Shown: one piece after another, positions 1-8,120 of the stretch | Layout of the letters: each line of letters opens with the position of its first letter | Numbering within the stretch: the first letter of the stretch is position 1 | Assembly: GCA_019137255.1 (NCBI GenBank) | Contig: WPDH01000259.1 | Span: forward strand, 1-14,793 | From: Corinectria fuckeliana | Lineage: Eukaryota > Ascomycota > Sordariomycetes > Hypocreales > Nectriaceae | DNA length: 14,793 nucleotides | Reading direction: 5' to 3' | Notes under the pieces: model-generated | Told to the model about the DNA's origin: nothing | Database searches by the model: none | What the model saw: only the letters and a program-made list of their open reading frames with translations | Program-made: the position numbers and the translations under genes

Positions 1-9
1 TACTTATAA

Positions 10-360
10 CTTATATTACTATATATATATATTAAGCCTAACTTACTTCCCTCTTAGGTGAGAATAGTAAAAGGTTTTTTATCTTATAGCTTACTATTAG
101 GGTTTTTCTCTCTTATTATAGATTAGTTTAAGTTACTTAGAAGAAGGACTAGATAGTTATAAGCTAAATTAGGTATAAATAAATAAATACTATTATTAGG
201 TCTTATTTATAAATATAATAATAAAAATATGCTTTTTTTACCTTTTAAAGATAAAGTTAAATATTAGAAGTATATTTAAAAAGCTATAAGCCTAGTTATA
301 AACTTAATATAGCCTTAAGATCTTACTCTTATAGTATAATAATAAGAAGGCTTTTTTTAC
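10..360 (-). pseudogene. Decayed C-terminal part of a pogo/Fot1-like transposase (probable)
   Basis: Read on the minus strand from about 351 downwards, one frame continues almost to the window edge, with stops at TAA/TAG as expected if CAA/CAG were mutated. The first 35 codons fit the pattern that follows the DDE core of fungal pogo/Fot1 transposases: Phe-Leu-x-Leu-Tyr, then Asn and Ala-Tyr/Phe, then Leu-Leu-x-Phe-Asn. Further on come Asn-Lys-Thr and a Ser-Ser-Pro-Ser-Ser stretch followed by a basic tail, also like that family. The catalytic core is not visible, because element A begins at 379, just upstream of this part in coding sense. The likely reading is a Tc1/mariner-superfamily DNA transposon interrupted by element A. 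The assignment rests on pattern recognition of a degraded sequence. It could be another AT-rich relic. Confidence 0.4.
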
Positions 361-378
361 TAAAAAGAAAAAAAAGAT

Positions 379-583
379 TATAAGAGTTAGTCTTATTAGG
401 GTGTAAATATAAAGATTATAAAGGTAGGTATTAGTATATTATAAAGCTTCCACTTAATAAGTATTTAGTAAGTGCTTATCTAGTATTTTTAAAGGGGCTA
501 CTAGCCTACTATTTAGGTGAGCCCTAAGGTTAAGCCCTAAAGGCTTATATTAGGTGTTAATAAAGTTAGTGCTAACTATTATA
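379..583 (-). repeat. 3' LTR of element A (205 bp)
   Basis: The start is placed by alignment with the LTR of element B: TATAAGAGTTAG here against TGTAAGGGTTAG there, followed by a shared TTAGGGTG-type block and GGTAGGTAT. The end is placed at TATA just before a pyrimidine run that reads as a purine tract on the minus strand. Original TG...CA ends would read TA...TA after RIP, as seen. The partner LTR lies outside the window, so the boundaries cannot be confirmed by an LTR pair. The target duplicate would be near AAGAT (374-378). Confidence 0.7.
451..474. other. Hairpin in the LTR of element A
   Basis: CACTTA (451-456) and TAAGTG (469-474) are perfect 6-bp inverted arms around a 12-nt loop. 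They lie at the same relative position as the longer hairpin in the LTRs of element B. The primary sequence differs, which suggests the structure rather than the bases has been kept. Confidence 0.5.
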
Positions 584-587
584 ATTA

Positions 588-601
588 CTCTCTCCCCCTC
601 T
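588..601 (-). other. Polypurine tract of element A
   Basis: A 14-nt pure pyrimidine run on the plus strand reads as an AG-rich purine tract on the minus strand, 4 nt upstream of the 3' LTR in element orientation. In LTR retrotransposons this tract primes plus-strand DNA synthesis. Its position confirms that the LTR at 379-583 is the 3' LTR and that the element is transcribed leftwards. Confidence 0.7.
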
Positions 602-849
602 AAGCCTTATCCTAAGGTATTATTCTTTATAAGAGAAAGTTTATTATTTTCTTATATATATAGTAGTTTACTAACTATATAGAAATAATATAGCCTATTA
701 TTAGGTTTATTATAATCTAAGTGTTATATAAGTAGTTATTAGGCTGTTATATAGAGGCCTACTTATTCTACACCCTAAATATTTACTTTAGGTTTTTATT
801 TACCCTAAGTTTAGAATTCTCTCTTTCTTATAACCTTCTTTAGAACTCT
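602..849. other. Element A spacer between purine tract and antisense ORF
   Basis: AT-rich sequence with stops in every frame and no recognisable motif. It corresponds by position to 2777-3180 in element B, but I see little base-level similarity. If the antisense ORF was transcribed, its promoter and 5' leader would lie here or in the LTR. Confidence 0.4.
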
Positions 850-2148
850 CTTATTTATAGTTAATATATTAGTTTTCTCTCTTAACTTTATGTTTTTCTA
901 TTTAATTAGTTCTTACCCTCTTAATATTATCTTTACCTGCTTACTAAGTGTTTAGCCCCTATATGCTAATATTAATCCTTAGAGTTATAGCTATAGTGCT
1001 AGAGGAGTTTTATACTTAAGCTAAAGTTAATTTTCCCTTTTTAGATAAGAAGTTTTCTAGAATACCTTCTAGTAGTGTTTTCTACTCTTATTATATTTAA
1101 TAGAAATACTATTTCTTCTTATATTCTTATATATATAGTTCTCTTATTTCCTGCTATACTATTTATAAAGTGTTAAATAAGTAATATAGCTAGGTATATA
1201 TTATAAGTACTTAGTGAGTTATAAGTACTTATACTAATTTTATAATAATAGATTCCTACTAAGTTAGTCCTTATAGTATAATAGTACTAGAACTTTTTTT
1301 ACTACCTTTCTTACTATAACTAGAATAATAAGAAGGAGAGTATTTCTACTATTAGCTACTAGTATATTATCTGTGCTGTTTATACTATTACTACTATATA
1401 GTAAAATCTTATTAAGTTCGCTAAGAACCCTATAGGTATTTATATTTAGGGTAGTAATATATATTTATTTATATACTAGAAAGCAGTTACTTTTACCTAG
1501 ATTTAAGCTTTATATACTAAGGTTAAATTTAGTTTAATTAACTATAAGAACTAGTTAGTTCTATAGGCTTAACTAGCATCTATAACACTCTTATATCACT
1601 ATAATAACTTTATCTTCTAACTTTTATTATTAGCTTTTTATACCCTAGTGGTTACTAAGTGTATACCTACTATTAGGGTGTCTAATAAGAGTTCTACTTA
1701 TACTTTCCCTAATAATTTTTCTAAGGCTATCTAGGCCTCTATTATTTAGTATTATAATAATAGGGCTCTTAAGCTATCTATTTCTTTTATAGGTATAGTA
1801 CCTTTTTACTATAGTAACTAACTAGCTTCTAACTATTCTTATAATAATAAGAGCTTAGCATATAGTAATAGTGTATTTAGTAATTCTTCTTGTTACAGTT
1901 TAGTCTATTCTTTAGCCCCTTTTTACGCCTTTTTTTACACCTCTTATAGCTGCTAGCTGCTCACTTAAAATCCTAAAGAAGAAGCTCTTACCTATTCTAA
2001 GGCGGAGTATATTATAGCTAAGTAGTAACACTTAGAGGAGGAATAACTCTAAGAGTAAGCTTACTAAGAGTAGAATAAGAAGAATAATAAAAAGGAGAAA
2101 GAAGTCTAGTCTTATTATAGTAGTTAGGTTTATTATGTCTCTTCTTAA
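850..2148 (+). pseudogene. Antisense ORF relic of element A, unknown protein
   Basis: A plus-strand coding relic, opposite to gag-pol. The coding signature is strong pyrimidine bias at codon third positions, with stops almost all TAG/TAA. The signal is in frame 2 at about 900-1005, frame 3 at about 1010-1255 and frame 1 from about 1290 to 2148, so at least two frameshifts have occurred. Weak similarity to the antisense ORF of element B can be seen by eye. Around 1059 it reads Arg-Ile-Pro, then Gln-Gln-Lys, then a Cys/Tyr-rich stretch ending Ile-Tyr-Lys; B reads Lys-Ile-Pro, Gln-Asn-Lys and Leu-Tyr-Lys at about 3442. A later Tyr-Asn-Asn...Phe-Gln-Leu-Leu block also matches. The C-terminal part (about 1975-2110) is rich in Glu, Gln and Lys and looks like a charged helix; B lacks it. 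I do not recognise the family. Start and end are approximate. Confidence 0.45.
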
Positions 2149-2349
2149 GCTTAAATTTTTATTATTAGTTTAGTTTATAATCTAGTTTCTTTTATAGTTT
2201 TAAGCAGCTTTTATTTAGGGTTTTAATAGTTTAGTTATTTAAGTTTATATTTAGGTTAGAAGAAGATAAGTATTTATCACCTAGTTATTATTAGGTTTTT
2301 ACCTATTATTAGAGATTCTTATTATCTTATTTTTTATATATGTATTTTT

Positions 2350-2520
2350 ATTATTAGTAATATTACTATACTATCTTTATTATATTTTCTAAGTAAATTA
2401 TAAGTTTCTAAGTGTTATATTTTACTAGCTATTTTATCTATTTTATTAAGTAGAAGGTTTTCTCTCTTATTTTCTTATTTATAATAATTTCTTTAACCTT
2501 CTACTTATTCTTTTCTTTTT
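2350..2520 (-). pseudogene. Chromodomain end of pol, element A
   Basis: Read on the minus strand in the frame beginning at 2518, this segment gives Lys-Val-Lys-Glu-Ile-Ile near its start, a Phe-Tyr-Leu-Ile-Lys-stop core, and Lys-Tyr-Asn-Thr-stop followed by Tyr-Leu-Glu-Asn. These match, residue for residue, the chromodomain of element B (4930-5076). Stops stand at the two conserved Trp positions, consistent with TGG to TAG. The domain is known to tether integrase of chromovirus-type Ty3/gypsy elements to modified histones. Element B is inserted just upstream of it, so it is separated from its integrase (from about 10313) by 7.7 kb. Confidence 0.65.
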
Positions 2521-2535
2521 TAAGTTCTAAAAGAG

Positions 2536-2550
2536 TTATTAAGTGTTTAT
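2536..2550. repeat. Left flank duplicate at the element B insertion
   Basis: The last 4 bases before the left LTR of B are TTAT (2547-2550), and the first 4 after the right LTR are also TTAT (10298-10301), a plausible 4-bp target-site duplication. In addition TTATTAAGTGTTT (2536-2548) nearly repeats TTATTAAGTATTT (10298-10310), with one transition difference. The local sequence is simple, so chance matches are possible. Confidence 0.5.
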
Positions 2551-2762
2551 TGTAAGGGTTAGCTAATCAGGGTGAGATAGAAAGTTCCAAGGTAGGTATC
2601 TATATATTATAAGACTTTAACTTAGCGAGTAGTTATAGACTGCTCGCTAAGATCACTAAGTAATCCTACTTAGTAGCCCTTATGCCCTTAGTGTGCCCTA
2701 CCTGGCCTGGTACTAGTTCCTCTTAGGGCTAGTCCTTTAGGCTGTGGGCCTATCTTCTTATA
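2551..2762 (-). repeat. 3' LTR of element B (212 bp)
   Basis: Starts TGTAAGGG and ends CTTCTTATA on the plus strand. Read in element sense it begins TATAAGAAG (RIP-altered TG) and ends CCCTTACA, keeping the CA end. It aligns to 10086-10297 base for base without an indel. I count 17 differences, all transitions. Ten of them are at CpA/TpA or TpG/TpA sites, and the mutated state is split about evenly between the two LTRs (8 left, 9 right). In element sense an AT-rich stretch TATAATATATAG near the middle could be a TATA-like promoter element, but this is only a guess. Confidence 0.95.
2621..2651. other. Hairpin in the 3' LTR of element B
   Basis: CTTAGCGAG (2621-2629) and CTCGCTAAG (2643-2651) are perfect 9-bp inverted arms with a 13-nt loop. 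In the 5' LTR the arms read CTTAGTGAG and CTCGCTGAG (10156-10186): each has taken one transition, so pairing there depends on G-T pairs. A shorter hairpin occupies the same place in the LTR of element A. Confidence 0.65.
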
Positions 2763-2766
2763 ATTG

Positions 2767-2776
2767 CCCCCTCCTT
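2767..2776 (-). other. Polypurine tract of element B
   Basis: The plus strand reads CCCCCTCCTT, so the minus strand carries AAGGAGGGGG followed by CAAT and then the 3' LTR. This is the expected primer site for plus-strand synthesis, and it fixes the left LTR as the 3' LTR. Confidence 0.8.
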
Positions 2777-3180
2777 AGGCTATCTAGTCTCTAGATGCGC
2801 GAGTCTGTCCTTAGTTATTATGATTAATATCATTTTGTTATTACTGTGCTGCTATCGCTTAGGACCTTAGTTAGCGTGGTAATATAATAGTTAGTTAGTG
2901 CCTGCTCTGCAGCTGTTATATAGCTGTTAGTTATAGGGCTTTATGTTAATAGTAGGCCTATTAGTTAGCGGTCTGTTAGTAGCTATTAAGCTATAGACTA
3001 CGCTAGTGTACTTGTTTGTTTTCTTTTTCTTTCTCTTGCTTATACTAACTTCTTTATAATATCTTTTGTTATTTAGTTCTCCCTCTCTAAACCTCTATAA
3101 GTTATCTCACCCTGTTACTTCCTTCTATTACTTGTAACACTTAAACTGCAAAAGTGTTATTATTAGTCTGCTTACCTTAC
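2777..3180. other. Element B spacer between purine tract and antisense ORF
   Basis: About 400 bp with higher GC than its surroundings and no convincing coding frame. It holds a TC-rich run at about 3014-3040. At 3103-3114 it holds TATCTCACCCTG, an inverted copy of 12 bases found inside the LTR (2568-2579). If the plus-strand ORF was expressed, its 5' leader, and perhaps its promoter, would be here. Confidence 0.4.
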
Positions 3181-4704
3181 TGTTGCTAATTTATCGCTAG
3201 GATATCTCTTGTTTATATAAGGGATATTCTCTATTAGTTTAACAGAGATGCCTCCTTTAACTAGATGTTTATTAGGGATACCTCTTACTTTTTTTATCTA
3301 ATATAGAAAGCTAACTAGTTTAGTCTACTATATATCTACGGTTCTCTTAAAGCCTATTATATCTATTATAAGTAATCTAAGTAGAAGTATATTACTATGA
3401 GTTTATTAAGTTCTTACTGCTTTCTGTATATTACTAATATCTCTAAGATTCCCTTAGAGCTCTATAGTGCTATAGCAGTCTTCTAGAATAAGTTAACTGT
3501 ATATCACTTTTGTGATAACCCTAAGGAGTGTTCCTCTAGTCGCTAAGCGACCCTTTATAAGCCTCTGTCTAGCGTGTTATGCTGGTGTATTTAGTGTGCT
3601 GCTAATAAGGCTATGTCTGCTTTTTGAACCCTTGCTGACAGCCTGTCTAGTGTTGCTAGTACTAGTGCTAAGAAGTCTAGCTAGTTAACTAAGAAAGTGC
3701 TTAGTTTCTTATTCTAGTCGATTAAGGCTTAGACTACTATTAACACCCTAAGGTTCTGCTAGGATGCTAGCCTCTTAAAGGATGTTTCTCTAACTGAATT
3801 AGATTATTATATTAAGGCTGTCTAGCCTTTTTATCTTTATAATAATAGTGCTGCTCTTGCTGTTTGTATAGTGGTTTTTTAACTACTTTATGTGTTTGTC
3901 ACCCCTGTTACTAATATTAAAGAGAAAACACTCTAGGCTTTCCCTGTGTCTATTAAGCATGCCACTATCTCTGCTGTTGTTAAGGCTTATAACTATAGTG
4001 TCTAGGCCCTAGTATGCTAAGTCAGCTTTCTAAACTAAGAACCTCTTCGCTGTAGGGCTGTTAGTAGCCCTTCTCGTGATGTTAGGTCTGAGTTTAGCGG
4101 TTCTGATATTAAGTCTTCCGCTCTGTCTATTACTATCTTGCCTATCACTCGCTTACACCCCGCCTCTGTTTCTATCTCTGATCTTAATAAGACTCTTACT
4201 GAGCTTACTATTACTTCACCTGTTACTTACACCTATATTGCCTCTCCCTCTGCTCTCCTGTCTCCTATTATTTAGTCTCCTAATAGTGTTTAGATCCTAG
4301 ATAACCTAGAGAGCTTTTAGCTCCCTGACGACCTGGCTTTTAAGCTAGACTTTAGCGCCTAGGCTCTTTCTTTAGGGTTAGACCTATTAGCTGTCTCTTC
4401 CCCTGTCGCCTAAGCTTTAATAACTTCTTATCGTTTTGCTGGTCGCCTAGATATTACTAACCCCTCTTCTGTCTTAGCTTCTACTGCCTGTAAGTATGCC
4501 TATAAGACTAAGATCCCTAAGACGCCCACCTGAGTTGTTAATTCTAGTAGTGAGTCACTCTTACTCTCTACTTGCCCTCTTAAGCGAGCTAAGTATATAC
4601 TTTTAAAGACTTATTCTTTAAAGTCTAGCAAGTTAGGTATTTCTGATGTTATATTCTTGCCTTTTACTCCCTATAGCGCCTTAGCGAAGAAGTCTTAGAA
4701 GTGA
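3181..4704 (+). pseudogene. Antisense ORF relic of element B, unknown protein of about 490-500 codons
   Basis: A single plus-strand frame (codons starting at 3181, 3184...) runs about 500 codons without any frameshift. It carries some 27 in-frame stops, nearly all TAG or TAA and so explicable as CAG/CAA mutated by RIP. Internal TGA codons stand at 3625 and 4528; the TGA at 4702-4704 is the likely natural end. Third positions are strongly T/C (runs of GCT, TCT, ATT, GTC), while the other two frames read as low-complexity Leu/Ser. Visible features are a Cys-rich stretch at about 3500-3600 (His-x-x-Cys, Cys, Cys-Trp-Cys-x-x-Cys), a middle helical-looking part, and a Ser/Thr/Pro-rich C-terminal half. 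No signal peptide, catalytic motif or known fold is recognised. Met codons remain at 3265 and 3397, but the true start may be mutated. It is convergent with pol, which ends near 4921. A homologous relic sits at the same place in element A. Confidence 0.6.
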
Positions 4705-4929
4705 TCTCTATTATAGTTTGTGTTCTCTATAGGACCCTTCTGGCTTTAGGTATTAGGTTAGTAGCTGTTTGTTTTTTTAATTAGTAGTAACCTTAATAGT
4801 ATCTAGTAGTTTGTTCTTCTAGTAGTATTTAGCTACTTAGGTGTTACTAGTAATTTATATTCTTATCGCGCTTTTAGTGCTATAGTTTATCTATTTATTA
4901 TCCTATTTCTTATATGTTTACTTTCTCTG
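4705..4929. other. Junction between the convergent antisense ORF and pol ends
   Basis: About 220 bp between the probable end of the plus-strand ORF and the chromodomain end of minus-strand pol. Either frame may extend into it, since natural and RIP-made stops cannot be told apart. No terminator or polyadenylation motif can be named with confidence in such AT-rich sequence. Confidence 0.35.
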
Positions 4930-5076
4930 CTTATAATACCTTTATATTAACTTTATTATATTCTCTAAGTGGGCTACTAGCTCCTAAGTGTTATATTCTA
5001 CTAGCCACCCTACCTATTTAACTTAGTAGAATATTTATCTTATATCTTTCTTATAGTTAATTACTTTCTTAACCTC
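4930..5076 (-). other. Chromodomain at the C terminus of element B pol
   Basis: Starting at 5076 the frame reads Glu-Val-Lys-Lys-Val-Ile-Asn-Tyr-Lys-Lys-Asp, then Phe-Tyr-stop-Val-Lys-stop-Val-Gly-Trp, then Glu-Tyr-Asn-Thr-stop-Glu-Leu, His-Leu-Glu-Asn, and ends with an Arg-Tyr-Tyr-Lys helix. This matches the chromodomain pattern E-x-E-x-I-L...Y-x-V-K-W-x-G-Y...N-T-W-E-P...L-x-N-A. TAG stands at both invariant Trp positions, as TGG to TAG predicts. Confidence 0.85.
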
Positions 5077-5199
5077 CTACTTATTATCCTCTTCTTCTAG
5101 TTTAGGTAGTTTTAGTGGTTTTTCTGCGCCTAGTTGGCGCTCTTTAAACTATAGTTCTAAGAGTTTAACTAGAAAAATATTATATATTTACTAGTATTA

Positions 5200-6270
5200 T
5201 TCCAGAAGGTATACTTAGTATGCTTATTTGCTAATTCTTTCTATTATTACTATCTTAATAAATTTTAGTGCTAGCTTCTTATATTTAAATTAGAAGTTTC
5301 TTATTAATAGCCTAATAGTTTACCTAACCTTATATTCTTATAGGTTATATTACTTATTATAGTGTTTAGCCTGTCTCTCTATAGCTTTCTGCTATTATTC
5401 CTCTGCCTTAGTATATACTTAGTGAAGTATCTTAATATGCTCTTACACTTCTTATATGTTTAACTTAAGGTGTTCTAAGGTGTATTTTATAACCCTTAGG
5501 TAGTATCTATAAAGAGCTTATATAAGGGAAACCCTAATAATATAATAGGTACTATTATTATAGGTAAAGGCTGCTTCTAGGAGCTGGGCTGCCTATTAGT
5601 GCGGGGTGTTATTAGTGTATGCTTAGAGGTATTTCCTAATAGCTTAGTTAGTCCTCTCTGTCTGTCTGTCTGTCTGTGGGTGGTATATAGTGGATAGCTA
5701 CTAATAGGTTGCTTATTCTTTTATTAGGTCTTCTTAAAACTTACTTATAAACAGCTTGTCTCTATTACTAATAATCTCTTTAGGTAAACTATATTTACAC
5801 TTAATATGTTTATATAGGAGCTATGCTATTTCTGCTGTGTTAAGTATCTTCTTTATAGGGATAAAAAGTGTGTATTTTATTATATAGTATATAATTACTA
5901 GTATAGTGTTATATTTCTTGCTGTTAGCTTAGGTGCTCTTTAGCAGTCTTATAATAAAGTTAATACTAATTTCTTAAAAAGGGTAGGCAGGTATTAGTAG
6001 GGATTATAGCTCTCTATAGGGCTTATATCTTAGCGTGTGGGCGCCCTGGTAATATTAGCACCTTAGGGTGTAGTCTTTTATATTATCTAAGATTTAGTTC
6101 TAATAGAATTTACATATGATAAGGTCTAAGGTCTTTACTGCTCTTATATATCCTAAGTGAGGGTTGTTATAGTATTAGCAGAGGATTTCCCTTCTTATTA
6201 TATATTCTTCTAGGATGACTAGTCTTCTTTTAAAGAATAGTATTTCTTACTTATTATAGTAGTAAGCTCC
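5200..6270 (-). other. Integrase domain of element B
   Basis: The zinc-binding part is seen as Asn-Asn-Pro-His-Leu-Gly-Tyr (about 6150) and Cys-stop-Tyr-Tyr-Gln-Gly-Ala (about 6060), where a Cys and a His have become Tyr. The core begins with Ile-Ser-Ile-Asn-Phe-Ile (5961 codon), where the catalytic Asp is now Asn. The second Asp, in Ser-Asp-Arg, is Asn at 5766. The Glu in Gln-Thr-Glu-Arg at 5658 is intact. Spacing between the second Asp position and Glu is 35 residues, the canonical D35E. A downstream Tyr-Asn-Asn-Ser motif follows at about 5560. The (TCTG)5 repeat overlaps the Glu motif. Confidence 0.88.
5657..5676. repeat. (TCTG)5 microsatellite within the integrase motif
   Basis: Five perfect TCTG units on the plus strand. 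On the coding strand they spell the Asp-Arg-Gln-Thr-type codons of the conserved His-Pro-Gln-Thr-Asp-x-Gln-Thr-Glu-Arg block. Element A has no such repeat at the matching place (about 10830-10850). The repeat keeps its CpA sites despite RIP elsewhere. Confidence 0.9.
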
Positions 6271-6699
6271 TCCTATAGTATTATAAACCTTTGCTAACTG
6301 CTATTAGCAGAATTAATCTCTCTTTTATAATTCTTATACTAGCTCTTCTAGTTTGCTTAAGAGCTGATTAAGAAAGGCTGTCTCTCCCCTTATAAGCCTT
6401 TTTATAACTAGGCGGGGAATATATTAGTCTAGGATAACTGCTATAGTTACTAAAGGTATCTCTTATAATCTCAGCTTAGCTAGTAGTTACTATCTAGTCG
6501 CTAAGTCTTTAGGTGTTTTACCTCTAGCTCTTCCGGCCTAGGTAGTAACAGCTAGGATAGTAATAAGCTTATCCTTAAGACTAGCTTATATAGCTTAAAT
6601 AAATATATTAACTATCCCCTTTTCTGTGCTCTTAGGGATCTATATAATTACTTAGCGGAGGTCTTCTAGTAATTCTCCTGCTAACTTAAGTTTTACTGC

Positions 6700-7120
6700 T
6701 AAAGTCAGAAGTATATCTATATATAAGATCTCTCCTACTATATAATCTAGCCTTTATAATAGGCTGTCCGCTAGGTTTGTCTTACCTAGCTAGTGCTTAA
6801 TATTAAAGTTAAAAGGTGCTAATCTATATACTTATTTAGCGAGCCTTTCTTAAAAGTCTCTCACTAATACTTTTATAATACCTGTAAGGGCTATATAGTC
6901 TGTTAATAGCATAAACTTGTTTTTAAGCCCTAAAAGGTAGTGGCTCTAATGTTCTAAGCTCTTAATAATAGCTAATAGCTCTTACTAGCTAGTAGCCTAG
7001 TATTACTCCTCCTCTAAGAGTTTCTTAGACTAGTACGCTATAAGGTGCTATTAATTATTAAACAGTTAGGAAAGAATACCTAATATAGCTATACTAGATA
7101 TATCTGTTTTAACTCTTAAC
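6700..7120 (-). other. RNase H domain of element B
   Basis: Follows the reverse transcriptase connection (Phe-Thr-stop-Thr-Asp at about 7205, where FTWTD is expected). The first catalytic Asp is kept in Val-Lys-Thr-Asp-Ile-Ser-Ser (codon 7104). Then come His-Leu-Ile-Ala-Tyr-stop-Ser-Lys-Lys (about 7045) and Glu-Leu-Leu-Ala-Ile (about 6970). Later Phe-Asn-Ile-Lys-His and Asn-Leu-Ala-Asp-Ser-Leu match the end of Ty3-type RNase H. Confidence 0.85.
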
Positions 7121-7379
7121 TTGTGTTTTAGGTCCTAGTATTAGAGAACAATCGCTAAGCAGAATGCTCTTTTTAGCTTTTAGAATGCTGCTTTCTTTTT
7201 GTCAGTCTAAGTAAACTCTCTAGTTTTACACCTGTTCTAACTGCCTTTTAGTATTACTATAAGGGGTCTTATAATCTTTAAGTATTTGCGAATAAACTTT
7301 TAGTAGAAATTATAAAACCCTAGAAATACCTATATGTCTTTAAAGCTTAGTAGGGTTAGCTACTTGTTAACTATATAGA

Positions 7380-8120
7380 CTCTGCTTAGCTCTATTTTAA
7401 TGCCTTCTTAGGTTACTATATAGCCTAGAAACTTAACTTCTTGCTGATAAAAGGTGCACTTTAACAGCCTTATATATAGCTAGAAGCTTTATAATCTTTT
7501 TAGCACCTCCTGTATATTCTTTATATGTTAATCTTAGGTTGTTAAGTAAATCAGAATGTTATCTAGATATATAATATAGATAGTATCTAGTATACTAGCT
7601 AGCACTTAGTGAATATACACTTAAAATGTTACAGGTATATTTATTAGCCTGAATAGTATAATATTATACTTAAAGTGCCTATAGCAGGTTCTAAAGGCAG
7701 TCTTCTAGTGATCCTCCAGCTTAATCTAGATCTAATAGTACGCATCCTGTAGATTAATCTTTAAGATCTATTATATACCTATAAGGCGGTCTAGTAAGTC
7801 TCTAATTAGGGGCAGCAGGTAATAGTTCTTAACTGTGATCTTATTTAGACCTTAATAATCCATATAGAGCTATAAGGTCCTATCCTTTTTTAGTATAAAC
7901 AGGACTAGGGACCTAGTCTTGCTAACTAAGGGGCTAATACGCTCACTTATGATATTCTTAGTGATATACTTATAGAGGACCTCCTGCTGCTTTCTGTTAT
8001 AAGAGTATAAGAGTCTATAAGGTAGTATCTTACCTTCTTTTAGTTTGATTATATGTTTTGCGCCCTCTAAGATTAGAATCTTTTTTACTATAGATTTGCT
8101 AAACACTCCTCTAAACTCTC
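7380..8120 (-). other. Reverse transcriptase domain of element B
   Basis: Typical Ty3/gypsy order: Glu-Phe-Arg-Gly-Val-Phe-Ser at about 8110; Leu-Phe-Ile-Leu-Lys-Lys-Asp at about 7900; Asp-Tyr-stop-Gly-Leu-Asn-Lys-Ile-Thr-Val-Lys-Asn at 7860; Lys-Thr-Ala-Phe-Arg-Thr at about 7695; Tyr-Leu-Asp-Asn at 7569-7558, where the catalytic YLDD is expected; Phe-Leu-Gly-Tyr-Ile-Val at about 7425. The change GATGAC to GATAAC is a TpG to TpA transition and removes the second catalytic Asp. Confidence 0.93.

Larger units (their letters stand above)
379..2550 (-). mobile_element. Element A, 3' portion of a RIP-degraded Ty3/gypsy-like LTR retrotransposon
   Basis: This is the 3' part, in element orientation, of a minus-strand LTR retrotransposon. 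From left to right it holds the 3' LTR (379-583), a purine tract on the minus strand, a plus-strand antisense ORF relic and the chromodomain at the end of pol. It stops at 2550, where element B begins, and resumes at 10298. The assignment rests on collinearity with element B: 2371-2520 matches 4953-5100, and the integrase sequence missing here is found immediately beyond B. Compared with B it is richer in A+T and more scrambled. LTR length and sequence differ enough from B to call it a separate but related family. Confidence 0.85.

Noticed and set aside
584..2550. Envelope-like gene downstream of pol
   Set aside because: The extra ORF is on the opposite strand to gag-pol, has no visible signal peptide or transmembrane anchor pattern, and is not in the sense expected for env.
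2777..3180. Solo LTR in reverse orientation between the purine tract and the antisense ORF
   Set aside because: Only the 12-base block at 3103-3114 and a short ATAATAT word match the reversed LTR. The rest does not align.
4076..4300. Plus-strand 74-codon open frame rich in Leu
   Set aside because: It is a shadow of the antisense ORF read one base out of phase (that frame is also open at 4039-4275). Its Leu/Ser low complexity comes from CT-rich codons, and it shows no coding signature of its own.
7870..8106. Minus-strand 78-codon open frame as a separate small gene
   Set aside because: It is a stop-free piece of the element B reverse transcriptase, in frame with the rest of pol. The codon at its start is GTG, not a natural start, and homology continues on both sides.
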